Shown here: in pieces, positions 26,072-33,233 of the stretch
How positions within the stretch are numbered: position 1 is the stretch's first letter
How the letters are laid out: every line of letters begins with the position of its first letter
Assembly (NCBI GenBank): GCA_902555185.1
Contig: CACDSA010000009.1
Span: 1-33,233, forward strand
Reading direction: 5' to 3'
Origin: an uncultured Pelagibacteraceae bacterium
GTDB taxonomy: Bacteria > Pseudomonadota > Alphaproteobacteria > Pelagibacterales > Pelagibacteraceae
DNA: 33,233 nt
Notes under the pieces: generated by a model
The model's input: only the letters and a program-made list of their open reading frames with translations
Database searches by the model: none
Told to the model about the DNA's origin: nothing
Program-made: the position numbers and the translations under genes

Positions 26072-29000
26072 AAAAATTTTAGTAGTAGGTGCTGGTCCAA
26101 TTATTATTGGTCAGGCTTGCGAGTTTGATTATTCAGGTACTCAAGCTTGTAAAGCTTTAAAAGATGAAGGTTTCAAAGTAATTCTTATTAATTCAAACCC
26201 TGCAACGATTATGACGGATCCAAATGTTGCTGATAAAACTTATATTGAGCCTATAACAATAGAAGTTCTTGAAAAGATTCTTATCAAAGAAAAACCTGAT
26301 GCGATTTTGCCAACTATGGGTGGTCAAACTGCATTAAATTTATCAATGGAGGCAGAAAAAAAAGGAATTCTAAAAAAATATAAAATTGAACTTATAGGCG
26401 CTAATTCTAAAGCTATATCCAATGCTGAAGATAGAAAAAAATTCAGAAAAAATATGATAGAGATTGGTTTAGATCTTCCCAAATCAAAAATAGTAAATAA
26501 TTTTAAACAATCTCCAAAGGTATTAAAACAAATCGGATTGCCAGCAATTATAAGACCGGCTTTTACATTAGGTGGTTTAGGGGGTGGTATAGCAAAGAAT
26601 AAAAAAGATTTTTATAAGATAATAAAAACTGGACTTCACGAGTCACCTGTTAATCAAGTCTTAGTCGAAGAGTGTTTAGAGGGTTGGAAAGAATTTGAGA
26701 TGGAAGTTGTAAGAGATAAAAATGATAATTGCATTATCATTTGCTCAATAGAAAATTTAGATCCCATGGGAATTCATACTGGGGACTCGGTTACTATCGC
26801 TCCTGCTCTTACTTTGACCGACAAAGAGTATCAAGTTATGAGGAATGCATCTTTAGCTTGCTTAAGAAAAATTGGTGTAGAAACCGGGGGATCAAATGTT
26901 CAATTTGCAATAAATCCTAAAAATGGAAGAATGGTAATAATTGAGATGAACCCTAGGGTTTCAAGATCATCAGCACTAGCTTCTAAGGCCACAGGGTTTC
27001 CAATAGCAAAAGTAGCGGCAAAGTTAGCTGTTGGTTACACTTTAGACGAATTAAAGAATGAAATTACGAAAGTTACACCCGCATCTTTTGAGCCTACAAT
27101 AGACTATGTGGTCACCAAAATCCCAAGATTTACTTTTGAAAAATTCTCCTCTTCAGCTGCAGTTTTAGGTACATCAATGAAATCGGTGGGAGAGGCTATG
27201 GCTATTGGTAGAAATTTTAAAGAGTCTCTTCAAAAAGCTTTGGTATCTCTAGAGACAGGTTTCTCAGGATTAGACCAAATATTTAATTTAAACACGAAAC
27301 AAATTAGGAAAAAACTTAAAGAAAATATTCCAAATAAGATTTTACTTGTTGGAGAGGCTATAAGAAAAAAAATAAATTTAAAGGATATAAATAAACTTTC
27401 AAAAATTGACCCTTGGTTTTTAAATCAAATAAAAGAAATCATAGAGAATGAAATTAAAATAAAGAAAAAAGGTCTCCCTAAAAATTTCAATGAATTTAAT
27501 TATATTAAGTCGATAGGATTTTCTGACAAAAAATTATCTGAACTTACGAATACCTCAGAGTCGTTAATTAGAAAGAAAAGATATGCTTTAAAAGTTTTAC
27601 CAGTTTATAAAAAAGTTGATACTTGTGCTGCTGAATTTAAATCTTTCACTCCTTATATGTACTCCACTTATCAAAGAAATTTCTCTTCTAATTCAGAATG
27701 TGAGGCTGACCCTTCTAACAAGAATAAAATTATAATACTTGGAGGGGGGCCGAATAGAATTGGTCAGGGAATAGAGTTTGATTATTGCTGTTGCCAAGCT
27801 AGTTTCGCTCTTAAGGAAGTTAAATATGAAACTATCATGGTTAATTGTAATCCAGAAACCGTGTCGACAGATTATGATACAAGTGACAGATTATATTTTG
27901 AACCTTTAATAGACGAATACGTTTTCAATATTATAAAAAGAGAGAAATCAAAAGGTAATCTAAAAGGTGTCATTACTCAATTTGGAGGCCAAACTCCTAT
28001 TAAACTTGCCAAATTTTTACATGAGAATAAACTTCCAATTCTAGGAACTCAATATTCATCAATCGATCTTGCTGAGGATAGAGATAGATTTAGAGATCTT
28101 TTAAATAAACTAAATTTAAATCAAGCTGAAAGTGGCATAGCTAGAACTTTTCCTCAAGCAATTAAGATTGCAGATAGGATTGGTTTGCCTCTAATGGTAA
28201 GACCATCTTACGTATTAGGTGGAAGAGCAATGGAGATTGTTCATGAAAAAAGCCAACTCAAAGACTTTGTAAAAGAAGCATTTAAAGTTGCCGAAAAAAA
28301 TCCAATCTTAATTGACAAGTTTATTGATAATGCAATGGAAGTTGATGTCGACGCAATATCAGATGGTAAAGATGTTTTTGTAGCTGGTATTATGCAGCAC
28401 ATTGAAGAAGCTGGAATACATTCTGGTGACTCAGCATGTAGTCTGCCTCCGGTATCAATAAAACCTTTTTTAATTAAAGAAATTGAAATTCAAACAAAAA
28501 AATTAGCTTTAGCACTTAAAGTTAAAGGATTCATGAATGTTCAATATGCAATTAAAAAAGACAAAATTTATGTAATTGAAGTTAATCCTAGAGCAAGTAG
28601 AACTGTTCCATTTGTATCAAAAGCAAAAAATTTACCTCTTGCTAAGATAGCATCAAGAGTGATGGCAGGAGAAAAGTTATCAAAGTTCAATTTGAAAAGT
28701 AAAACAAAAGATATGTTTGCAGTAAAAGAGGCAGTCTTCCCATTCAACAAATTTCCAAATAGCGATCTTTTACTTGGACCAGAAATGAAATCTACAGGTG
28801 AAGTTATGGGTTTTGATAAAAATTTTGGTATGGCTTTTGCCAAAAGTCAAATTGCTGCCTCAAACTCACTACCTAAAAAAGGTTTAGCTTTTATCTCTCT
28901 CAAAAATAGCCATAAAGAAGAGGGAGTGCAATTAGCTAAACAATTAGTTAAGTTAAATTTTAAACTTTGTGGGACCGGTGGAACCGCTGATTATATAACC

Positions 29001-29273
29001 CAACATGGAATTCAGTGTAAAAAAATAAATAAGGTGAATCAGGGTTCCCCACATATTGTAGATGTTTTAAATGCTAAAAAAATAGCTTTGGTAATAAATA
29101 CCGGTGGAGGAAACAGTGAATCTCAGTTAAGCGATGCTGTTGCATTGAGAAGAGCTACTTTAGCCAATAAAGTTCCTTACTGTACCAATATGTCTACGGC
29201 TAAAGTTTGTTTGGAAGGTATAAAATCTCTCAAGCTAAGAGATATAAATGTAATTTCTTTGCAAGATATCTAA
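26049..29273 (+). CDS. carB: Carbamoyl-phosphate synthase large subunit
   Basis: CarB makes carbamoyl phosphate from bicarbonate, ammonia and two ATP. The 1074-aa protein has the usual length and two homologous ATP-grasp halves. The N-terminal half has [52 protein letters not shown] and [18 protein letters not shown]. The C-terminal half has [57 protein letters not shown] and [12 protein letters not shown]. The last 140 residues form the MGS-like regulatory domain ([18 protein letters not shown]). It overlaps carA by 23 bp, and its TAA overlaps the stop of the convergent oxygenase gene. Confidence 0.98.
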   Translation: MPKRKDIKKILVVGAGPIIIGQACEFDYSGTQACKALKDEGFKVILINSNPATIMTDPNVADKTYIEPITIEVLEKILIKEKPDAILPTMGGQTALNLSMEAEKKGILKKYKIELIGANSKAISNAEDRKKFRKNMIEIGLDLPKSKIVNNFKQSPKVLKQIGLPAIIRPAFTLGGLGGGIAKNKKDFYKIIKTGLHESPVNQVLVEECLEGWKEFEMEVVRDKNDNCIIICSIENLDPMGIHTGDSVTIAPALTLTDKEYQVMRNASLACLRKIGVETGGSNVQFAINPKNGRMVIIEMNPRVSRSSALASKATGFPIAKVAAKLAVGYTLDELKNEITKVTPASFEPTIDYVVTKIPRFTFEKFSSSAAVLGTSMKSVGEAMAIGRNFKESLQKALVSLETGFSGLDQIFNLNTKQIRKKLKENIPNKILLVGEAIRKKINLKDINKLSKIDPWFLNQIKEIIENEIKIKKKGLPKNFNEFNYIKSIGFSDKKLSELTNTSESLIRKKRYALKVLPVYKKVDTCAAEFKSFTPYMYSTYQRNFSSNSECEADPSNKNKIIILGGGPNRIGQGIEFDYCCCQASFALKEVKYETIMVNCNPETVSTDYDTSDRLYFEPLIDEYVFNIIKREKSKGNLKGVITQFGGQTPIKLAKFLHENKLPILGTQYSSIDLAEDRDRFRDLLNKLNLNQAESGIARTFPQAIKIADRIGLPLMVRPSYVLGGRAMEIVHEKSQLKDFVKEAFKVAEKNPILIDKFIDNAMEVDVDAISDGKDVFVAGIMQHIEEAGIHSGDSACSLPPVSIKPFLIKEIEIQTKKLALALKVKGFMNVQYAIKKDKIYVIEVNPRASRTVPFVSKAKNLPLAKIASRVMAGEKLSKFNLKSKTKDMFAVKEAVFPFNKFPNSDLLLGPEMKSTGEVMGFDKNFGMAFAKSQIAASNSLPKKGLAFISLKNSHKEEGVQLAKQLVKLNFKLCGTGGTADYITQHGIQCKKINKVNQGSPHIVDVLNAKKIALVINTGGGNSESQLSDAVALRRATLANKVPYCTNMSTAKVCLEGIKSLKLRDINVISLQDI

Positions 29274-29935
29274 CTTTTTACTTTCCAATCAGTCTCGAAA
29301 GTAACATAGTTTATTTGGATGCATCTTCTCTCTTTTTTAATCTCTTTTTTTTCCATGCCATGCCAAGTATTTGGTCCGCTTGTGAAGAAATATCCATAAT
29401 TATGTTTGTAAGGAACTGTTTTAACTTTATTTAATTTTGAGTCATAAAAATCAGTACCCAAGTTTTCTGACTCGTTATGTAAATTGACAAAAACTATTGA
29501 CGACATTAATTTTTCTTCAATATCGCAGTGGGGTTTCAGCCAAAAACCTTCTCGGTCACAAATCACTTCTAATCTTACGAAGGAATTACTTAAATCTTTT
29601 TCAATTAATGATCCAATTTTGTTATAAACTTCAGGTGATCTTAATTCTTCAATAAATTTTGTTAAGTTAGGATATTGGCTAGAATTTTCTTTAGTAACAT
29701 AACATCTAAGTTTTTTTGCTTTTCCGCCATCTTTAATTCCAGCTCTAAAAGCTCCCTCTCCTCCATCAAGAGCTCTTGTTCCATCATAATTTAAGTTTTG
29801 TTTTCTAGGATCAGCTATGTCAGCGTTACAGATTTCATCAATAGCATTTTTCGTCAATGGCTGGTTGATTTCAAAATGTTTAAAAGGGTCACTAAATAAT
29901 TTAGTCCTTTGTTCTAATGATTTAAATAATTCCAT
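29270..29935 (-). CDS. Putative 2-oxoglutarate/Fe(II)-dependent oxygenase
   Basis: A 221-aa protein with a likely 2OG oxygenase triad: His136 and Asp138 in KPHCD, His192 in NTWHGME, and Arg203 or Arg204 in [11 protein letters not shown] as the co-substrate anchor. SIVFVNL before the distal His fits the jelly-roll strand. It is clearly distinct from the oxygenase gene next to rpoD. There is no signal peptide; the substrate is unknown. It overlaps the upstream ELM1-family gene by 14 bp, so the two are probably co-translated, and converges on carB with shared bases in the stop codons (CTAA on the plus strand). A nonenzymatic jelly-roll protein is possible but the triad makes it less likely. Confidence 0.75.
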   Translation of the reverse strand: MELFKSLEQRTKLFSDPFKHFEINQPLTKNAIDEICNADIADPRKQNLNYDGTRALDGGEGAFRAGIKDGGKAKKLRCYVTKENSSQYPNLTKFIEELRSPEVYNKIGSLIEKDLSNSFVRLEVICDREGFWLKPHCDIEEKLMSSIVFVNLHNESENLGTDFYDSKLNKVKTVPYKHNYGYFFTSGPNTWHGMEKKEIKKERRCIQINYVTFETDWKVKS

Positions 29936-30875
29936 GTTTTTTCATTTTTGCTTTTACAAGCGGAGCAATTCTATTTACCTCATTTAAACTATTATAACTC
30001 CAACTTTCAACCCTATCATTAAGTTCTCTTGTTATACCTAAATCTTTCAATTGTGAATAAAATTTTTTAAACCTGCCTGTAGGCTTAAAAGACTTCATCA
30101 TAGCAATATAAACAGGTTTTCCGGTCATAGCAGCCTCTGAAATCATTGACGTGGAGTCGCACGTTACAACTATATAATTTGAGATTGCTAGTGCACAAAG
30201 ATAAGCTTTTTTATCAATATTTTTTACAACGTGATGATTAATGCTGAAGGTATTAAATGCTATTTTTAAAATATTTTCAGGTGTTCTATAAGAAGGAATT
30301 ACAACAATTTTAAATTTATCTGGAGTAAATAGTGTCTTAACTTTATTGAAAAGTTCATGAATTTGTTTTTCTGAATAATTATAATATTTGTTTGGTCCTC
30401 CGATAATGAATGCTACTAATTCCTTTCTTTTATCTTTTTCTATTCCTAGATATTTTGAATTATCATTAATCTCTTTTTTTGTCAGGTAGTGAATAGCACC
30501 TGTTGTATTGATTATATTTTCACCTTTTAAACGATCATGCTCAGGACTTACTATAAGGTCAAAGTATTCAAAAGAAACTTTAGGATCTTGTATATGAATA
30601 TTGAAAATCTGATTACCTAATCTTTTTTTTAAAGCTATTGATGGTATTACACTTTTTCTTCCGCAAGATATAATGATTTTACAATCACATACAAATTTAT
30701 TTTTTACCAAATTTTCTGATATTGGGCTAATTTTAGGAGGAATTAAATTCCAAAAAGATTTTAATTCAATTTTTTGGTGTTTATAACTTAGGCCCAAAGC
30801 TTTAGCTAATCCTTCTACTTGACTAACCATGCCGTGCATACCTTGCGTTAAAAGAAGTGCTTTTAATTCTAACAT
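29922..30875 (-). CDS. ELM1 family (DUF1022) GT-B-like protein
   Basis: A 317-aa protein of the family named after plant mitochondrial fission factor ELM1, common in alphaproteobacteria and of unproven biochemical function. Marks are LLLTQGMHGMVSQVEGLAKALGL (start), CGRKSVIPSIAL (71-82), HIQDPK (94-99), LIVSPEHDRL (107-116), NTTGAIHYL, FIIGGPNKYY and VTCDSTSMISEAAMTGKPVYI. The two-lobe layout with a glycine loop and a C-terminal Ser/Glu-rich binding segment resembles GT-B glycosyltransferases, so a role in envelope glycan or lipid chemistry is possible. It is divergent from trxB with only 23 bp between starts, and overlaps the downstream oxygenase by 14 bp. Confidence 0.87.
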   Translation of the reverse strand: MLELKALLLTQGMHGMVSQVEGLAKALGLSYKHQKIELKSFWNLIPPKISPISENLVKNKFVCDCKIIISCGRKSVIPSIALKKRLGNQIFNIHIQDPKVSFEYFDLIVSPEHDRLKGENIINTTGAIHYLTKKEINDNSKYLGIEKDKRKELVAFIIGGPNKYYNYSEKQIHELFNKVKTLFTPDKFKIVVIPSYRTPENILKIAFNTFSINHHVVKNIDKKAYLCALAISNYIVVTCDSTSMISEAAMTGKPVYIAMMKSFKPTGRFKKFYSQLKDLGITRELNDRVESWSYNSLNEVNRIAPLVKAKMKKHGII

Positions 30876-30898
30876 TAGTTATTATATACCTTTACATA

Positions 30899-31849
30899 AT
30901 GAATAATAAATCAACAAAACATACAAAAGTGTTAATTCTTGGATCAGGTCCTGCCGGCTATACAGCAGCTATTTATGCGGCTAGAGCTATGCTTAAACCG
31001 ATACTTGTTCATGGTTCTCAACCCGGAGGACAATTAACTACCACCACAGATGTTGAAAATTACCCTGGATATTCAAAGGTGATTCAGGGGCCATGGCTAA
31101 TGGACGAAATGAAAGGCCAAGCAGAAGCTGTAGGCACAGAGATGATACAAGATCATATAAGTAAAGTTGATTTAACAAAAAAACCTTTTACAGCAACAGG
31201 TGATAGTGGTCAGGTATACACTGCAGATAGTTTTATAATTTCAACGGGAGCGCAAGCAAGATGGTTGAATTTAAAATCTGAACAAGAGTTTAGAGGATTT
31301 GGAGTTTCAGCATGTGCTACTTGTGACGGGTTTTTCTTTAAAGAAAAAAAAGTGGCTGTAGTTGGTGGAGGAAATGCTGCTGTTGAGGAAGCAATGTTTC
31401 TAACTAAATTTGCTTCAAAAGTTTATTTAATACATAGGAGAAACGAACTTAGGGCAGAAAAAATGCTTCAAGCAAAATTAAAATCTAATAAGAAAATAGA
31501 AATTATTTGGGATACTGTAGTTGAGGATGTTATTGGTACTAAAGAGCCAAAAACTGTTAATGCATTAAAAATTAAAAATGTAAAAGATAATAAAGTTAAA
31601 GAGCTTAAAGTTGATGGTTTATTTATTGCCATAGGTCATGATCCAGCAACATCTTTGTTTAAAGATCAACTTAATATGGACAAAGAAGGGTATTTAATTA
31701 CAAAACCAGACTCTACTGAAACAAATATTCCAGGGGTTTTTGCTGCAGGAGATGTAAAGGATAAAATTTTTAGACAAGCTGTTACCGCTGCTGGAATGGG
31801 TTGTATGTCAGCGCTTGAAGCTGAAAAATATCTATCTGAGTCTAATTAA
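30899..31849 (+). CDS. trxB: Thioredoxin-disulfide reductase
   Basis: TrxB is the FAD/NADPH enzyme that reduces thioredoxin. From the ATG at 30899 (MNNKSTKHTK) the protein is 316 aa, the family norm; a longer frame from 30857 adds only a hydrophobic stretch overlapping the divergent gene and is rejected. FAD loop GSGPAGYTAA (15-24), QPGGQL (41-46), redox-active CATC (Cys139, Cys142) in SACATCDG, NADPH loop VVGGGNAA (155-162), HRRNELRAEK, and the C-terminal FAD box GVFAAGDVKD are all present. It converges with the aminotransferase gene, overlapping by 8 bp. Confidence 0.97.
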   Translation: MNNKSTKHTKVLILGSGPAGYTAAIYAARAMLKPILVHGSQPGGQLTTTTDVENYPGYSKVIQGPWLMDEMKGQAEAVGTEMIQDHISKVDLTKKPFTATGDSGQVYTADSFIISTGAQARWLNLKSEQEFRGFGVSACATCDGFFFKEKKVAVVGGGNAAVEEAMFLTKFASKVYLIHRRNELRAEKMLQAKLKSNKKIEIIWDTVVEDVIGTKEPKTVNALKIKNVKDNKVKELKVDGLFIAIGHDPATSLFKDQLNMDKEGYLITKPDSTETNIPGVFAAGDVKDKIFRQAVTAAGMGCMSALEAEKYLSESN

Positions 31850-33029
31850 GGCTATCACAAAAAGTTTTAATTCTTTGCATTGCTTTTTTCAAATTTTCCA
31901 TTGAAGTAGCGTAAGATATTCTAAAGTAACCGTCTAGACCAAAGGCAGAACCTTGAACCACAGCTACCTCAGCTTTTTCTAACAGTTTTTCTACAAAATC
32001 TTTATCAGTTTTCAGTTTTGTTTTCTTGTTTAGTAGCTTTTTACAGTTTGGAAAAACATAAAAAGCTCCTTCAGGGCTTAAGCAGCTTATACCTTTTATA
32101 TTATTTAAACTATCAACAACGAAATTTCTTCTCTCTTTAAAAGAATTAGATCTTTCTGAAATAAAGTCTTGTGTTCCGTTTAAAGCCTCGACTGCAGCTG
32201 CTTGGCTTATGGATGTAGGATTACTAGTTGATTGGGATTGAATTTTGGCCATCGCTTTAATTATTTCCTTTGGACCTGCAGCATAACCTATTCTCCAGCC
32301 AGTCATTGAGTAAGATTTACTCACTCCATTCATGGTTAAAGTTCTACTTTTTAATTTTTCAATTTGCGCAATTGTAAAAAATTTAAAACCGTCATAAGTA
32401 ATATGTTCGTAAATATCATCGCTTAAAATATATAAGTTTTTATATTTTATTAAAATCTTCGATAACGCTATTATCTCATCTTTGGTATAACCAGAGCCCG
32501 TAGGGTTTGATGGAGAGTTGATAATTATCCACTTTGTTTTCTTCGAAACTGCTTTTGTTAATTTTTCTGGTGTTAATTTAAAGTTATTTTTTTCATCACA
32601 CTTAATTATTTTGGGTTTTCCCCCAGCTAACAAAACAATGTCTGGGTAAGAAACCCAATAAGGTGCTGGAATAATTACCTCATCATCTTTATTTATTGTT
32701 GCCATAAAAGCATTATATAAAACTTGCTTTCCACCAGTTCCAACTGAAATTTGATCAAGCTCGTATGATAAGTCATTTTCTCTAGAAAATTTTGCTTGGA
32801 TAGCTTTTTTTAAAGCAGGAGTTCCATCCACTGCTGTATATTTTGTATCACCTTTTCTAATCGCTTCTATTGCTGCTTCTTTAATATTGTCTGGAGTATC
32901 AAAATCAGGCTCTCCAGCCCCTAAACCAATAACATCCTTGCCTGCAGCTCTCATTTCCCTCGCTTTTGAGGTAACTGCTATTGTAGGCGACGGTTTTATA
33001 CGTTTTAAACTATTGGAAACTATGCTCAT
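31842..33029 (-). CDS. aspC: Pyridoxal-phosphate aminotransferase, aspartate aminotransferase type (class I)
   Basis: This enzyme interconverts aspartate and oxaloacetate with 2-oxoglutarate/glutamate, as in the Ib-subgroup AATases of alphaproteobacteria. The 395-aa protein has LGAGEPDFDTP (36-46), YTAVDGTPALKKAI (64-77), GTGGKQVLYNAFMA (97-110), PAPYWVSYPD (121-130), NSPSNPTGSGY (171-181) with NPTG, LSDDIYEHITYDG (202-214), and the PLP lysine Lys238 in GVSKSYSMTGWRIGY. The substrate-carboxylate Arg is in FRISYA near the C-terminus. Prephenate or other amino acceptors are possible for this subgroup. It is divergent from uvrB with a 38-bp gap and overlaps trxB by 8 bp. Confidence 0.92.
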   Translation of the reverse strand: MSIVSNSLKRIKPSPTIAVTSKAREMRAAGKDVIGLGAGEPDFDTPDNIKEAAIEAIRKGDTKYTAVDGTPALKKAIQAKFSRENDLSYELDQISVGTGGKQVLYNAFMATINKDDEVIIPAPYWVSYPDIVLLAGGKPKIIKCDEKNNFKLTPEKLTKAVSKKTKWIIINSPSNPTGSGYTKDEIIALSKILIKYKNLYILSDDIYEHITYDGFKFFTIAQIEKLKSRTLTMNGVSKSYSMTGWRIGYAAGPKEIIKAMAKIQSQSTSNPTSISQAAAVEALNGTQDFISERSNSFKERRNFVVDSLNNIKGISCLSPEGAFYVFPNCKKLLNKKTKLKTDKDFVEKLLEKAEVAVVQGSAFGLDGYFRISYATSMENLKKAMQRIKTFCDSLN

Positions 33030-33067
33030 TGAAATTTATAATATAATTAATTTATTATTAACACAAA

Positions 33068-33233
33068 ATGCAAAATACTTATCAAGAAAAATTAGCTGAT
33101 CTAGAAGTTAATAACTCGAAAAAAATTAAGAAGTTAGAGGGAGGAATTAACTTTAAAATCAAAAGTGGCTTTCAACCTAGCGGTGACCAACCAGAGGCAA
33201 TTAAGCAAATATTAAAAAACTTAAAAGATAACA
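33068..33233 (+). CDS. uvrB: Excinuclease ABC subunit UvrB, partial (5' end only)
   Basis: UvrB is the damage-verifying helicase-like subunit of nucleotide excision repair. Only the first 55 codons fall inside the window. After an N-terminal extension of about 25 residues (MQNTYQEKLADLEV...), the protein shows FKIKSGFQPSGDQPEAIKQI, matching the UvrB start pattern F-x-hydrophobic-x-S-x-F-x-P-x-G-D-Q-P-x-A-I. The Walker motifs lie beyond the edge. Confidence 0.9.
   Translation, partial: MQNTYQEKLADLEVNNSKKIKKLEGGINFKIKSGFQPSGDQPEAIKQILKNLKDN

Noticed and set aside
30857-30898. N-terminal extension of thioredoxin reductase
   Set aside because: The extra 14 residues are hydrophobic by chance, overlap the first codons of the divergent ELM1-family gene, and are absent from the family; ATG at 30899 gives the normal length.
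1-33233. Mobile elements, CRISPR arrays, toxin-antitoxin or defence genes
   Set aside because: I looked for transposase or integrase motifs, regularly spaced repeats and small paired genes and saw none; every substantial stretch is explained by core genes.

Overview
The window is very AT-rich and densely packed. It looks like a streamlined alphaproteobacterium of the SAR11/Pelagibacter type. That assignment is an inference from base composition, lysine/asparagine-rich proteins, spacers of 0-30 bp, overlapping genes, and the alphaproteobacterial layout of carAB facing yqeY-dnaG-rpoD with an ELM1-family gene nearby. No mobile element, CRISPR array, integrase or phage gene is visible. No gene-free stretch exceeds 300 bases apart from the rnpB RNA itself.

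Region 1 (1-16894, all minus strand) is a nearly complete division and cell wall (dcw) operon. In transcription order it reads mraZ, ftsZ, rsmH, ftsL, ftsI, a murE-murF fusion, mraY, murD, ftsW, murG, murC, murB, ddl, ftsQ and ftsA (cut by the window edge). It encodes most of the cytoplasmic muropeptide pathway, lipid I/II formation, the septal synthase pair FtsW/FtsI, and FtsZ, FtsQ, FtsL and FtsA. Three things are unusual. ftsZ sits second, directly behind mraZ, instead of after ftsA. MurE and MurF are one polypeptide. The visible part of FtsA has lost the glycine-rich phosphate loops of actin-fold ATPases. A promoter overlapped by three TGGGN boxes at exact 10-bp spacing, the known MraZ operator pattern, precedes mraZ.

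Region 2 (17041-19678) holds RNase P RNA with its own promoter, an AmpD-like amidase, a divergent mlaA-mlaC pair for outer-membrane lipid asymmetry, and a CAU-anticodon tRNA that is best explained as tRNA-Ile2.

Region 3 (19794-29273) is the macromolecular synthesis block yqeY-dnaG-rpoD followed by a translationally coupled 2-oxoglutarate/Fe(II) oxygenase (minus strand), with carA-carB diverging from it (plus strand). DnaG lacks three of its four usual zinc ligands. carA has no plausible ATG start.

Region 4 (29270-33233) has a second 2OG-Fe(II) oxygenase overlapping an ELM1-family gene (minus), thioredoxin reductase (plus), an aspartate-type aminotransferase (minus) and the first codons of uvrB (plus). 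Convergent neighbours here overlap at their stop codons.

No clearly new multigene system such as a defence locus stands out. The strongest unusual signal is the rearranged division module: a degenerate FtsA together with a relocated ftsZ that keeps its canonical C-terminal peptide. All calls rest on motif reading by eye; no database search was possible.
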